Assembly (NCBI GenBank): GCA_963668435.2
Contig: CAXXSC010000001.1
Location: forward strand, 186,001-250,000
From: G963668435 sp963668435
GTDB taxonomy: Bacteria > Latescibacterota > Latescibacteria > Latescibacterales > Latescibacteraceae
Direction: 5' to 3'
Length of the DNA: 64,000 nt
The position numbers were made by a program, and so were the translations under genes. The first letter of the stretch is position 1. Every line of letters starts with the position of its first letter. Of this stretch, positions 8,700-17,825 are shown piece after piece. Below the pieces are notes generated by a model. The model was not told where the DNA came from and searched no databases. It was given only the letters and a program-made list of their open reading frames with translations.

Positions 8700-9260
8700 G
8701 TGAAACTTATATTACTCGGAGGGCCCGGCGCCGGAAAAGGCACGCAGGCCGCGAAACTGAGAGAGAAATACGGCATAGTTCATATTTCCACCGGCGAGGT
8801 GCTTAGAGAGGCGCGCGCCGAAGGAACAGAGCTTGGCAAGAAAGCAGCCGAGTATATGGATGCTGGTAAACTTCTTCCAGACGATATCATTCTCGGCATT
8901 GTTTCGCAAAAACTTGATATGCCCGAGTTGATGAACGGTTTCCTGTTCGATGGTTTTCCCAGGACAATTCCCCAGGCGGAAGGTCTGGATGCCCTCATGA
9001 AAGAAAAAGGCATGACGCTCGACGCGGTCGTATCGATCGATGTCGATGACAAGGCCATTGTCGAACGTCTGCTGAAAAGAGCCGAGATCGAAGGCCGTGC
9101 CGATGACAACTGTGAGACCATTGAAAACCGTCTCAAGGTGTATTATGACCAGACAGCCCCGCTGATCGAGTATTACAAAAAGCAGGGACTGCTCAAGTCA
9201 GTCGATGGCATGGGAAGCATCGAAGAAGTTTCAGGGCGTATTTTCGACGCTCTTTCATAG
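8700..9260 (+). CDS. adk: Adenylate kinase
   Basis: This enzyme interconverts ATP + AMP and 2 ADP. The P-loop GGPGAGKGTQA is at residues 7-17, followed by the AMP-binding segment HISTGEVLR and the FDGFPRTIPQAEGLD motif. At 186 residues it is the short form: the LID region carries a brief ERLLKRAEIEGRADDN instead of the larger zinc-type lid. The GTG at 8700 has AAAGGA upstream. The secY-adk-map order is common in spc operons. Confidence 0.97.
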   Translation: MKLILLGGPGAGKGTQAAKLREKYGIVHISTGEVLREARAEGTELGKKAAEYMDAGKLLPDDIILGIVSQKLDMPELMNGFLFDGFPRTIPQAEGLDALMKEKGMTLDAVVSIDVDDKAIVERLLKRAEIEGRADDNCETIENRLKVYYDQTAPLIEYYKKQGLLKSVDGMGSIEEVSGRIFDALS

Positions 9261-9317
9261 GTGCTTATCAGCGCTGTAACAAGACGGGTTGACTTAATAA
9301 TAAGCGGGTAGAAGTAA

Positions 9318-10100
9318 GTGATCAATATTCGGTCAGAATCTGAAATCGAGAATCTTCGGAAAGCGTGCTCTCTCACTGCCAGGACGATGGAAAAAGTGAG
9401 AGATGCGATAGCGCCCGGGGTGACGACTTATGATCTTGATCAGATAGCCCGTGATTACATCGAGTCGAAAGGTGGAAAGGCGGCGTTTCTGGGTTACAGC
9501 GGTTTTCCTGGAGCTATCTGTGCCTCGGTAAATGAAGAAGTTGTTCATGGAATACCGTCGCAGAAACGGGTGCTGAAAGAGGGAGACATTATAAAGATCG
9601 ACCTCGGCGCCTATCAGTACGGTTTTTACGGTGATATGGCAAGAAGCTATGCGGTTGGCGATGTTTCGGAAGAAGCTCGCGCACTCATGAAGGCCACTGA
9701 AGAATCACTGTACCTCGGCATTAAAAATGCCGTGGCCGGAAATCGTATCGGCGATATAGGGTCCGCAGTGCAGACTTATACAGAAGAGCGTGGATACGGT
9801 GTGGTGAGAGCCCTTGTGGGGCACGGCATCGGCCGCAATCTGCATGAGGAACCGCAGGTACCCAATTTCGGAAGACCCGGCAGCGGGCCGAAACTGAAAT
9901 CGGGAATGGTACTGGCAATAGAGCCAATGATAAATGCCGGGACCTGGAAAGTTAAAACCCTTGCCGACGACTGGACTGTAGTAAGTGCCGATGGCTCACT
10001 TTCGGCACATTTTGAGAATACCTGTGTTGTTAGAGATGGAACCGCTGAAATATTAACACTATTAGACGGGGAACAGGAATGGGAAAAGACGATACAATAA
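9318..10100 (+). CDS. map: Methionine aminopeptidase, type I
   Basis: This enzyme removes the initiator methionine from new proteins. The 260-residue protein has the pita-bread fold motifs: substrate histidine in NEEVVHGIPS, metal ligands in KIDLGAYQYGFYGDMAR, the histidine of GHGIGRNLHEEPQVPN, and the glutamates of LAIEPMIN and the ENTCVV segment. It starts with GTG. Its last 22 bases overlap infA, so the two are tightly coupled. Confidence 0.97.
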   Translation: MINIRSESEIENLRKACSLTARTMEKVRDAIAPGVTTYDLDQIARDYIESKGGKAAFLGYSGFPGAICASVNEEVVHGIPSQKRVLKEGDIIKIDLGAYQYGFYGDMARSYAVGDVSEEARALMKATEESLYLGIKNAVAGNRIGDIGSAVQTYTEERGYGVVRALVGHGIGRNLHEEPQVPNFGRPGSGPKLKSGMVLAIEPMINAGTWKVKTLADDWTVVSADGSLSAHFENTCVVRDGTAEILTLLDGEQEWEKTIQ

Positions 10101-10297
10101 CCGCGGAAGGCGTTGTTGTTGAGTCGTTGCCGAACGCAATGTTCAAGGTAAAGCTCGAGAACGAACACATTATCCTGGCGCACATCTCCGGTAAAATGCG
10201 CATGCATTTTATCAAGATTCTGCCCGGCGACAGGGTGACAGTAGAAATATCGGTCTATGATCTTTCAAAAGGACGCATTACGTATCGGCATAAGTAA
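10079..10297 (+). CDS. infA: Translation initiation factor IF-1
   Basis: IF-1 blocks the A site during initiation. The 72-residue OB-fold protein matches the family over its length: DTITAEGVVVESLPNAMFKV, HISGKMRMHFIKILPGDRV, and the closing DLSKGRITYRHK. The ATG lies inside the end of map, with GGGGA shortly upstream. Position before rpmJ and rpsM is standard. Confidence 0.98.
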   Translation: MGKDDTITAEGVVVESLPNAMFKVKLENEHIILAHISGKMRMHFIKILPGDRVTVEISVYDLSKGRITYRHK

Positions 10298-10342
10298 GGC
10301 CATGCCATCGGTGACAAACGCTGTTTCCTGACAGTGTCAATG

Positions 10343-10371
10343 TTGTATGACCATGCTGTTTGACTTATACA
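10343..10371 (+). promoter_or_regulatory. Possible internal promoter before rpmJ
   Basis: A TTGTAT element (10343-10348) and TATACA (10366-10371) are separated by 17 bases in the 117-bp gap between infA and rpmJ. The gap is unusually long for this operon. It could drive the rpmJ-rplQ genes separately, but the match is moderate and no transcript data are available. Confidence 0.35.
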
Positions 10372-10414
10372 TAATGAAGAAATACGATCAAGCTCATAGA
10401 AGCGAGGTGACAAA

Positions 10415-10528
10415 ATGAAAGTTCGCGCATCAGTTAAAAAAATGTGCATTCAGTGCAAGATTGTCAGAAGAAAACGCGTTCTTCGCGTTATCTGTAAAAA
10501 CCCCCGCCACAAACAGCGTCAGGGGTGA
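10415..10528 (+). CDS. rpmJ: 50S ribosomal protein L36
   Basis: This 37-residue gene starts MKVRASVKKMCIQCKIVRR. The zinc ribbon is formed by CIQC plus a later Cys and His (CKNPRH), so it is the zinc-binding type of L36. It ends KQRQG followed by TGA. A GAGGTG site lies before the ATG. L36 is the smallest large-subunit protein and is always found between infA and rpsM in this operon type. Confidence 0.96.
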   Translation: MKVRASVKKMCIQCKIVRRKRVLRVICKNPRHKQRQG

Positions 10529-10633
10529 TGACGTCAGGCTTCAGCAGACTGAAAGCTTTTAATCATGTCTGTATAGTCTGTCGATACGAGTGAATACAAA
10601 ACATATGATGATACAGTAATGGAGGATTAACAG

Positions 10634-11002
10634 GTGGCACGTATTGCTGGAGTTGACCTGCCTCGTGAAAAACGAACCGAAGTTGCGCTGACAAAAATCT
10701 ATGGTATTGGCCCGACGCTGGCAAAGGAAATCTGCGAAAAAGCACAGATCCCTGCCGACAGCCGTGTCCAGTCCCTTACAGAAGAACAGGTTGTCACGCT
10801 CAGGAACGTTATTGAAGGCAATTACAAGGTCGAAGGTGAGCTGAGAAGCGAAATCGTCATGAATATCAAACGCCTGATGGACATCGGTTCCTACCGCGGT
10901 CTCAGGCATCGCCGCGGGCTTCCCTGCCGAGGTCAGCGTACAAAGACCAACGCTCGTACCCGTAAGGGTCCGAAACGCACGATGGCAAAGAAAAAGAAAT
11001 AA
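10634..11002 (+). CDS. rpsM: 30S ribosomal protein S13
   Basis: S13 contacts the P-site tRNA and the large subunit. The 122-residue protein shows the family start MARIAGVDLPREKR and the helix-two-turn-helix segment TKIYGIGPTLAKEICEKA. The C-terminal basic part RHRRGLPCRGQRTKTNARTR is also typical. It starts at a GTG with GGAGG upstream. The position between rpmJ and rpsK is canonical. Confidence 0.98.
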   Translation: MARIAGVDLPREKRTEVALTKIYGIGPTLAKEICEKAQIPADSRVQSLTEEQVVTLRNVIEGNYKVEGELRSEIVMNIKRLMDIGSYRGLRHRRGLPCRGQRTKTNARTRKGPKRTMAKKKK

Positions 11003-11060
11003 ACTGTGATAGGCTCAGGCCAGTTCGCAGACATCATTATAAAACAAAGGTGGTGCTGAT

Positions 11061-11450
11061 TTGGCAGCAATGAGAAGACGTACCAAGAAAAAAGACAAGA
11101 AAGTCGAGCCCGAGGGTGTCGCCCATGTAAGGGCCACGTTCAATAATACGATTATCACCATTTCCGACAAGAACGGCAATGCGATATCGTGGGCATCGGC
11201 CGGTAAGGTCGGTTTCAAGGGCTCCCGTAAGTCCACTCCGTTCGCGGCTCAGCTCGCAGCTGACAATTCCGCGAAAGAGGCGATAGCGCAGGGACTCCGT
11301 AAGGTCGAAGTTCTGGTCAAGGGACCGGGCGTTGGCCGTGAGGCAGCAGTTCGCTCTCTGCAGGCTGCAGGTCTCGAAATTACTGCAATCAAGGATGTCA
11401 CGCCGATTCCGCATAATGGTTGCAGGCCGCCGAAAAGGCGTAGGGTCTGA
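11061..11450 (+). CDS. rpsK: 30S ribosomal protein S11
   Basis: S11 is a platform protein next to the Shine-Dalgarno helix. It has 129 residues. Diagnostic blocks are HVRATFNNTIITISDKNGNA, SSSGKVGFKGSRK-like WASAGKVGFKGSRKSTPFAA, and the closing PIPHNGCRPPKRRRV. The chosen start is the TTG at 11061 with AGGTGG upstream; an ATG at 11070 would remove three residues. Confidence 0.96.
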   Translation: MAAMRRRTKKKDKKVEPEGVAHVRATFNNTIITISDKNGNAISWASAGKVGFKGSRKSTPFAAQLAADNSAKEAIAQGLRKVEVLVKGPGVGREAAVRSLQAAGLEITAIKDVTPIPHNGCRPPKRRRV

Positions 11451-11554
11451 TTTATTAGCCGGTTCACGGGATGTTGGCCGCGGAAATCTGTCCGTACGGT
11501 CAACCAATAGCCGTTTGCCTAAAGCAATGAATTATTTTTTGGAGGTTTTACTCG

Positions 11555-12163
11555 ATGGCACGTTACAGAGGGCCAATTGTTAAGAAGTCGAGAAGGCTTG
11601 GTATTGCACTTTCCGACAAGTCCGCGCGCATTATGGAACGCCGTTCCAATCCGCCTGGCCAGCATGGCGGACGTATGGGCCGTAAACTTTCCGATTACGG
11701 CAAGCATCTTCTGGAGAAACAGCGTATCCGTTATCTCTATGGCCTTTTGGAAAAACAGTTTAGAAATTATGTTATCAAGGCTATGAGCCAGTCGGGCGTC
11801 GCAGGTGACAATCTGCTTCAGATGCTCGAAACGCGTCTTGACAATCTCGTATACCGCGCGGGTTTCACCCATACGGTTCGTGAGGCTCGTCAGACGGTCA
11901 CGCACAAACATATTATGGTCGATGGCAAGGTCGTCAATGTGCCTTCCTTCCAGGTAAAACCCGGCATGAAGGTGCAGGTCATCGAAAAGATGCAGAACAA
12001 TCCGCAGATGCGTGAGGCGGTGGGTAAAACTGCAAACAGCACGATACCGTATCTTGAGATTTCCCGCCCTGACTTGAGCTTCACTCTTACTCAGGTCCCC
12101 GCACGGGATATGATTCCCATCGAGCTGAACGAAAACCTGGTAATCGAGTTTTACTCGAAATAG
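11555..12163 (+). CDS. rpsD: 30S ribosomal protein S4
   Basis: S4 nucleates 30S assembly and represses its own operon in several bacteria. The 202-residue protein has the N-terminal MARYRGPIVKKSRRLGI without zinc cysteines, so it is the C-minus type. The S4 RNA-binding domain follows, with LETRLDNLVYRAGF and HKHIMVDGKVVNVPSFQVKP. GGAGG precedes the ATG. It is located between rpsK and rpoA as usual. Confidence 0.98.
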   Translation: MARYRGPIVKKSRRLGIALSDKSARIMERRSNPPGQHGGRMGRKLSDYGKHLLEKQRIRYLYGLLEKQFRNYVIKAMSQSGVAGDNLLQMLETRLDNLVYRAGFTHTVREARQTVTHKHIMVDGKVVNVPSFQVKPGMKVQVIEKMQNNPQMREAVGKTANSTIPYLEISRPDLSFTLTQVPARDMIPIELNENLVIEFYSK

Positions 12164-12210
12164 ACTGTCTCGCAAATAGTCATAACCTTTTTCGAAAGGT
12201 GTGCAATCTT

Positions 12211-13221
12211 ATGAAATGGAAAAGTCTGCACATGCCGAAAGGCGTCGAAGTAGATGAGACGACTCTGACCGACAGCTATGGGAAGTTCGAAATCCAGCCG
12301 CTCGAGCGAGGATTCGGCATTACCCTCGGCAATGCGTTACGTCGTGTTCTTCTCTCCTCCGTCCAGGGCGCAGCAATAGATTCCATACGGATAAATAATG
12401 TCCACCACGAATTTTCGTCTATAGACGGTGTGGTGGAGGATGTACCCGAAATAATCCTGAATCTCAAGGAAGTCGATATCAAGCTTTTGAGCGACGATCC
12501 TATTGAGATAAATATTGATGTCAAGGGTCCCAAGAAGATCCTGGCAAAAGATCTTCAGATCGATTCCCGTATCGAGGTTATGAATCCCGATCATTATATC
12601 GCCGAGATCGATGCAGAGGGACAGCTATCCATGGATTTGTTCATTAACGATGGTAGAGGTTATGTTCCCGCTGAAGAGAAAAACCGCGGCGACAGGTCGG
12701 TAGATACGATTCTCATAGATTCAATCTACAGTCCGATTCGCAAGGTTAATTACCAGGTCGGTAATGCTAGGATCGGTCATCGTACTGATTATGATAAAGT
12801 TACGATAGAGATCTGGACTAACAAGACGATTCAGCCCAAAGACGCGCTGTCTTACGCTGCTAAAGTTCTCAACGATCATCTCAAACTTTTCATTGATTTC
12901 GAAGAGGAGTTCGAGGTTATTGAAGAGGACAGGCTTGACGAGGATAAGGTCCGGATCGCTCAAATGCTCGATATGCCTGTCGATGAGATGGAGCTTTCAG
13001 TCCGTTCTTCCAATTGCCTGAAAGCCGCCGGTATCAAGCTGGTTCGCGATCTGGTGACCAGGACCGAAGCCGATATGCTCAAGTACAGGAATTTCGGACG
13101 TAAATCGCTGACAGAGCTTAATGAAGTGCTTCAGAATATGAAGCTTTCCTTCGGCATGGATGTCACCGTTTATGACGAAGAGCTGGATAAAATGAAAAAA
13201 AACAGGAAAATCGGACAATAG
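12211..13221 (+). CDS. rpoA: DNA-directed RNA polymerase subunit alpha
   Basis: The alpha dimer is the assembly platform of RNA polymerase. Its C-terminal domain binds UP elements and activators. The N-terminal domain shows FEIQPLERGFGITLGNALRR, the dimer-interface signature. The C-terminal domain shows LSVRSSNCLKAAGIKLVRDL and YRNFGRKSLTELNEVL. A GTG at 12199 is in frame, but the ATG at 12211 fits the AAAGGTG site better and gives 336 residues. Confidence 0.97.
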   Translation: MKWKSLHMPKGVEVDETTLTDSYGKFEIQPLERGFGITLGNALRRVLLSSVQGAAIDSIRINNVHHEFSSIDGVVEDVPEIILNLKEVDIKLLSDDPIEINIDVKGPKKILAKDLQIDSRIEVMNPDHYIAEIDAEGQLSMDLFINDGRGYVPAEEKNRGDRSVDTILIDSIYSPIRKVNYQVGNARIGHRTDYDKVTIEIWTNKTIQPKDALSYAAKVLNDHLKLFIDFEEEFEVIEEDRLDEDKVRIAQMLDMPVDEMELSVRSSNCLKAAGIKLVRDLVTRTEADMLKYRNFGRKSLTELNEVLQNMKLSFGMDVTVYDEELDKMKKNRKIGQ

Positions 13222-13300
13222 CACCGGATGACATTTGCCGTCCTGCTCACTGACGGCAGTAATCGAAACACCCGGTATCAGAGAGGAAGGATTACAATAG

Positions 13301-13936
13301 ATGAGGCATATGAAATCCGGACGTAAACTGTCCAGACGGAAAGCACACAGGGAAGCGATGCTCGCCAACCTTGCCGCATCGATCATAAAACACGAGAAGG
13401 TGCGTACCACTGAGGCTAAGGCCAAGGAAATCCGCCCGTTCGTCGAGCGTCTCGTCTCGTTCGCACGGAGAGGTGATCTGCATGCACGCCGCATCGTTCT
13501 TTCCCGCCTCAAAGGCGACAAGGACGCTGTTCAGAAACTGTTTGATGAGATCGGTCCCCGTTATACTTCACGTCCCGGCGGTTACACCCGCATTCTCAAA
13601 CTCGGTTTCAGGGCCGGTGACAATTCCGCCATGTCCCTGATCGAATTTGTCAAGGACGAGGACACGAAGCCTGCGAAGAAGTCCCGCCCTAAGAAAAAAG
13701 CTGCTCCTAAGGCTGCACCTGCTGTTGAAAAAGTAGAGGCAGTTGAGACCGAAGCTCCTGCAGAGGTCGTGGAAGAGGCTACCGAGGCTGTCGAGACTGC
13801 CGATGAAGAAACGGTCGAGGTTGAGGAAGCACCCGCTGAAGCCGCTGCTGAAGAGGCACCTGCTGAAGAGCCTGTTGCCGAAGCTGCACCTGCTGAAGAA
13901 GAGAAAAAAGAGGATGCTGCCGGAGAAGATAAATAA
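13301..13936 (+). CDS. rplQ: 50S ribosomal protein L17 with long acidic Ala/Glu-rich tail
   Basis: Residues 1-117 are a normal L17 (MRHMKSGRKLSRRKAHREAM, ending YTRILKLGFRAGDNSAMSLIEF). L17 lies near the exit tunnel. The protein then runs on for about 90 residues of low-complexity sequence, first Lys/Pro/Ala-rich and then strongly acidic with repeated AEEAPAEE-like units. Total length is 211 against the usual 115-130. Similar tails occur in L17 of some Bacteroidota-like groups; their role is unknown. This is the last gene of the ribosomal operon. Confidence 0.95.
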   Translation: MRHMKSGRKLSRRKAHREAMLANLAASIIKHEKVRTTEAKAKEIRPFVERLVSFARRGDLHARRIVLSRLKGDKDAVQKLFDEIGPRYTSRPGGYTRILKLGFRAGDNSAMSLIEFVKDEDTKPAKKSRPKKKAAPKAAPAVEKVEAVETEAPAEVVEEATEAVETADEETVEVEEAPAEAAAEEAPAEEPVAEAAPAEEEKKEDAAGEDK

Positions 13937-13965
13937 GCATACATTCCGGAGTATTCCAGATAATA

Positions 13966-13999
13966 AAAAGGGCGCTGGCTGTTGTCGGCGTCCTTTTCT
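13966..13999 (+). terminator. Intrinsic terminator of the ribosomal operon
   Basis: AAAAGGGCGC (13966-13975) pairs with GCGTCCTTTT (13988-13997) through ten base pairs, one of them a G-T pair. The loop is 12 bases, and T-rich sequence closes and follows the stem. It stands 30 bases after the rplQ stop codon. Confidence 0.7.
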
Positions 14000-14067
14000 T
14001 GTTTGTCGAGGGCTTTTCAGGTATTACATTATACATCGAAATGATAATTGCTCATCTGGAGGATTTG

Positions 14068-15285
14068 TTGGGTAAAAAGTATTATGATGTCGTAATTGGT
14101 GCTGTTCTGTCGATATATATATGTACTGCCTGTCTGGCGTTGTCACCGGCATATGCTGATGAACCGGAAGTTCGCGGCCTTTGGATCGTGCGTGATACCC
14201 TGTCCAGTATAGAAAGTATTGATGCGGCGGTTGATTTCGCACATCGGAATGATTTCAATGTGCTTTTCGTCCAGGTTCGCGGCAGGGGCGACGCATATTA
14301 CAACAGTTATTTCGTGCCTGGGCCGGTCAATGGTGTTGAGGTCGGGCCTGATTTTGATCCTCTCGAAGAGATGATAACGAGGGCGCATGAAAAGGATATC
14401 GAGGTTCATGCGTGGTTCAATATGTTCCTCACCTGGTCTGACGATAATCCACCGCTTGATCCTGAACATCCGCTGAACAGCCATCCCGAGTGGTTTATGG
14501 TTTCCGCTGAAGGCCAGTCTATGGCGCATTGCCCGATCGAAGCGGTCAGGAGCAGTCGGAATGAGGGCCGTTACGTTTCACCTGCACTCGAAGAGCTGCG
14601 TTCATATCTTTCAAAAGTGATCACCGAGGTGATTGTCACTTACAATGTTGACGGTGTTCATCTCGACTACATACGGTACCCGGGGCGCGATTACGATTTC
14701 CATCCCCGTATAATTGCGGATTTCGAGGCCCTTTACGAGGTCGATCCGAGGAATGTTGTCGCTGGAAGCGCCGCAGTAGATCCGGCACTTCAGTATCTCG
14801 GACGATGGGTTGAGTTTCGAGCGGAGCAGGTGGACAACCAGGTGCAAAGCATTCGCCGCCGTATCGACCTTGTCGATCCCGATATACATCTTTCCGCGGC
14901 GGTCAAGCCTCATGCGAGCGAGGCATATTACCAGTATGGGCAGAACTGGGCGGGCTGGCTCAATAGCGGCCTTCTCGATTTCGTTGTCACCATGAGCTAC
15001 TATACCGAGGACGAGACATGGCTGTCAGTGATGCGGGAAAACCTCGAGCAGGTCGATCCTCGAAAAGTGGTGGGTGGTATCGGCGCCTACAGGATGGATG
15101 CCAAGAAAGCGGCTTCACAGGTTGAAATGACACGTAAGCTTGGGCTGCTCGGCCACTGCATGTTCTCGTATACGACATTTGTGGAAAATAAACGCTACGG
15201 CTCCGCATTTACGCGTAAAGTCTACAATGACTCAGTAGCGCCTCCCGACGATTATAAACCGTATCTGAGGAAAGTCTATGAGTGA
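14068..15285 (+). CDS. Exported glycosyl hydrolase-like protein (GHL10/DUF187 family)
   Basis: The protein has a signal peptide (hydrophobic stretch VIGAVLSIYICTACLALS, then cleavage near AYADE). It then matches the GHL10 fold, a TIM-barrel family related to glycoside hydrolases and often thought to act on cell-wall or surface glycans. Visible family motifs are EVRGLWIVRDTL at the start of the barrel, DVNVLFVQVRGR-like NDFNVLFVQVRGRGDAYY, HAWFNMFLTW, and VDGVHLDYIRYPG with the conserved Asp and Tyr. The frame is open from 13999, but CTGGAGG at 14055-14061 points to the TTG at 14068, which also leaves a clean signal peptide. The substrate is not known. Its end overlaps the next gene by 8 bases. 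Confidence 0.85.
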   Translation: MGKKYYDVVIGAVLSIYICTACLALSPAYADEPEVRGLWIVRDTLSSIESIDAAVDFAHRNDFNVLFVQVRGRGDAYYNSYFVPGPVNGVEVGPDFDPLEEMITRAHEKDIEVHAWFNMFLTWSDDNPPLDPEHPLNSHPEWFMVSAEGQSMAHCPIEAVRSSRNEGRYVSPALEELRSYLSKVITEVIVTYNVDGVHLDYIRYPGRDYDFHPRIIADFEALYEVDPRNVVAGSAAVDPALQYLGRWVEFRAEQVDNQVQSIRRRIDLVDPDIHLSAAVKPHASEAYYQYGQNWAGWLNSGLLDFVVTMSYYTEDETWLSVMRENLEQVDPRKVVGGIGAYRMDAKKAASQVEMTRKLGLLGHCMFSYTTFVENKRYGSAFTRKVYNDSVAPPDDYKPYLRKVYE

Positions 15286-16453
15286 CACATCGGTCCGTGT
15301 TTTTGGCTCAGTGCTCGATTCCAATAGTATCGATGAGAGTGGTGATCGTCCGCGACTTCTGCCGGAAAACATTGAGCAGTGTGCAGAAATCCTAACTGCG
15401 GCGACAAAAGACAGCATACCTGTAAGTGTTGAGGGCGCAGGTTCATATCCGGTGCCAGAAACAGATGCGGTAGCGCTTTCAACAGAAAAAATGACTTCTG
15501 TGCGCGAGGTTAACGGCGAGGATTTCCTCATGGTTGCCGAGGCGGGTGTATCTTTGGCGCAGGCGGCAGAAAAAGCTGATTCCGAAGGCTTCGATACGGT
15601 GTTCGATACACGTTTTGCATCTGATGCGACAGTCGGTGGCGCATTCATGAGCGGGCCTTACGGGCTTTCCGCTTACAGACGTCGCACGCTGACAGATTCG
15701 GTCATGGGGCTTAAATGTGTCGCTGCTGACGGTTCGATTATATCCGGTGGCGGCAGGACGCTGAAAAATGTTACCGGCTATGAGTTACCGCGTATGCTGG
15801 CGGGCTCTTGTGGGATTTTCGCTCTTGTGGCTGAAGTGACAGTTCGGATACGTCCGAAAGCTGAGGCACGCAAGATATTGTGCCGTCAGTTCCCCTCCCT
15901 GAAAGTTGCCCTTGCCGTGTTTGACATGCTGAGATCGAAACCGCTGATACCGGATTTTCTCGAACTTTCATGTGTCTCGACAGGCAGTTCAGCTGTCATA
16001 ACTGCGGGATTCGAGGGCTTCGAGGGTGGCTTGGGCGAAAAAGCGGATGACTTTTCGGCTATAGCGCGGGATCGCGGAGGAAAAGAGGCCGATGATACCG
16101 CAGAATTACAGACGTTCCCGGTGAAAAACGAAAATCTTGTGACGGTCAAGGTTCCCTGTGCCGCGATAAGCGTTTTTATTGAATATCTGGACTCGATTTC
16201 GCAGGGTATTTCACTGCTTGCGCATCCCATGGAGAGCAGCGTGCATCTCATACTACCTGATGAGGCCATTCTGCCGGAAATTGAGCGTTATGCGCTCGCG
16301 GTTGGCGGGAAACGTCCACTTGTTCCCGGTAGTATGCGTTGTACCGGTGTAAAAAAGATGATGAGCGAGGCCGAAATGAAAATCGCTCTTGAGCTGAAAC
16401 GAGAACTTGACCCGAAAAATATTCTCAATCCTCATTTGCTTCCCGAATTATAA
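15278..16453 (+). CDS. FAD-binding oxidoreductase, glycolate oxidase GlcE-like
   Basis: This 391-residue protein belongs to the PCMH-type FAD-binding family (FAD_binding_4). The FAD pyrophosphate region is seen around ATVGGAFMSGPYGLSAYRR (about residues 115-135). The characteristic GGGRTLKNVTGYELPRMLAG segment of GlcE-like subunits follows. The C-terminal half is the substrate-binding cap, and the protein ends in the family's usual LDPKNILNPHLL. GlcE works with GlcD and GlcF in glycolate oxidase; neither partner is in view, so the substrate is uncertain. The start overlaps the preceding gene by 8 bases, which suggests co-translation. Confidence 0.85.
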   Translation: MSDTSVRVFGSVLDSNSIDESGDRPRLLPENIEQCAEILTAATKDSIPVSVEGAGSYPVPETDAVALSTEKMTSVREVNGEDFLMVAEAGVSLAQAAEKADSEGFDTVFDTRFASDATVGGAFMSGPYGLSAYRRRTLTDSVMGLKCVAADGSIISGGGRTLKNVTGYELPRMLAGSCGIFALVAEVTVRIRPKAEARKILCRQFPSLKVALAVFDMLRSKPLIPDFLELSCVSTGSSAVITAGFEGFEGGLGEKADDFSAIARDRGGKEADDTAELQTFPVKNENLVTVKVPCAAISVFIEYLDSISQGISLLAHPMESSVHLILPDEAILPEIERYALAVGGKRPLVPGSMRCTGVKKMMSEAEMKIALELKRELDPKNILNPHLLPEL

Positions 16454-16469
16454 ACGATAAGGACTATCT

Positions 16470-17822
16470 GTGAGACGAGGCGACAAAATAACTGCGCGTA
16501 TTGATAAACTCGGTCCCGACGGCAACGGACTGGCCGTTCTCGAAAACCGCACTGCCTCGGTCAAGGGCGCCCTTCCCGGCGACACGGTCGAACTTAGGAT
16601 ACAGGGCGTAAAGCGGAGCACGGCACGTGTGAAAGTCGAGCGCCGCGTGGAATGTGATATCGAGCGCCGACCGGTTGATTGTCCGCATTTCGATGTCTGC
16701 GGCGGCTGCCGCTGGCAGGATGTCGCCTATGAGACGCAGCTGCAGCTTAAGACGGGGATGGTGCGCGAGGCTTTTTCAGGTCTGGAACATATGGAACTGC
16801 CCCAGGATTTTTGTGTTGAGGGATCGCCTGACGAGTTTTTCTTCCGCAATAAAATGGAGTTCTCGTTCGACGGGCCGCCGTGGCTTGATGGGCAGGTGCT
16901 GTTAGGACTGCACGAGGCGGGGCGGTTCGATCGTGTTTTCGATCTTGAGCGTTGTTTCCTGCAGTCGGAGATTTCGAACAAGGTGGTTACTGCGGCACGT
17001 GCGTTTGTGGAAAAAAATAGCCTTTCCGCGTACGGTCTCAAATCACACGAAGGCCTTCTGCGCTACCTCATGGTCCGGGACGGCAAAAATACCGGCGATT
17101 GTATGGTCAACCTTGTGACCTCGGGCGAGGATTTCCCGGAGGCCGCCGCGTTTGCCGAGTTCATGCACGAACAGGTGCCCGGGGTGACTACTGTTATACG
17201 AAGTATCAACAACAGCAAGGGTGGCGTGACCTATGGCGAGGAGCGGGAGATTCTCTCAGGTGATGGTGCCATTACTGAAAAGATCGGCAACAAGCTGTTC
17301 AGGATTTCGCCCGATTCGTTTTTCCAGACCAACCCGCGTCAGACAAAAGAACTTTACGACTGTATCCGCGATTTTGCCCGGCTCGACGGCAGCCAGTTGG
17401 TGCTGGACCTTTATTGCGGCACCGGCACAATCGGTATCTATCTGGCCGATGCAGCTAAAGAGGTCGCAGGTATCGAGATGGTTGAGGATGCGGTCAGAGA
17501 TGCCGCGGTCAATGCAGATCTCAACGGTGTCGAAAATATCGTTTTCAGCGCAGGGCTTGTGGAGAAAATGCTCGGCGAATCGCATGGGATCTACGATGTC
17601 GTCGTCTGCGATCCACCGCGAGCAGGTATTCACCCCAAGGCGCTGGCACAACTGATCGAACTTCGCATTCCCCGCATGGTCTATGTTTCCTGCAACATAA
17701 AGGTCCTGCCCAAAGACCTCGAACTGCTCGCCATGGCCGGCTACCGCATGGACGCGGTCAGGGCTTTCGACATGTCACCACACAGCGCGCACGTTGAGAC
17801 TGTTGTGGGACTGTCGCTCTAA
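16470..17822 (+). CDS. rlmD: 23S rRNA (uracil-C5)-methyltransferase, RlmD/TrmA family
   Basis: This 450-residue SAM-dependent enzyme methylates C5 of a uridine, most likely in 23S rRNA. It begins with a TRAM domain (residues 1-60). The iron-sulfur cysteines CPHFDVCGGC follow, with a later fourth Cys (ERCFLQ). The C-terminal half has the SAM motif LDLYCGTGTIGIYLAD, the CDPPRAG motif, and the catalytic cysteine in YVSCN. The general base region HSAHVETVV closes the domain. The GTG at 16470 is the start. RlmCD and TrmA are close relatives, so the exact uridine is not settled. Confidence 0.9.
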   Translation: MRRGDKITARIDKLGPDGNGLAVLENRTASVKGALPGDTVELRIQGVKRSTARVKVERRVECDIERRPVDCPHFDVCGGCRWQDVAYETQLQLKTGMVREAFSGLEHMELPQDFCVEGSPDEFFFRNKMEFSFDGPPWLDGQVLLGLHEAGRFDRVFDLERCFLQSEISNKVVTAARAFVEKNSLSAYGLKSHEGLLRYLMVRDGKNTGDCMVNLVTSGEDFPEAAAFAEFMHEQVPGVTTVIRSINNSKGGVTYGEEREILSGDGAITEKIGNKLFRISPDSFFQTNPRQTKELYDCIRDFARLDGSQLVLDLYCGTGTIGIYLADAAKEVAGIEMVEDAVRDAAVNADLNGVENIVFSAGLVEKMLGESHGIYDVVVCDPPRAGIHPKALAQLIELRIPRMVYVSCNIKVLPKDLELLAMAGYRMDAVRAFDMSPHSAHVETVVGLSL

Positions 17823-17825
17823 AGT

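Noticed and set aside
13582..13944. Ser/Ala-rich frame opposite the rplQ tail
   Set aside because: Pure complement of the Ala/Glu repeat; composition explains the open frame.
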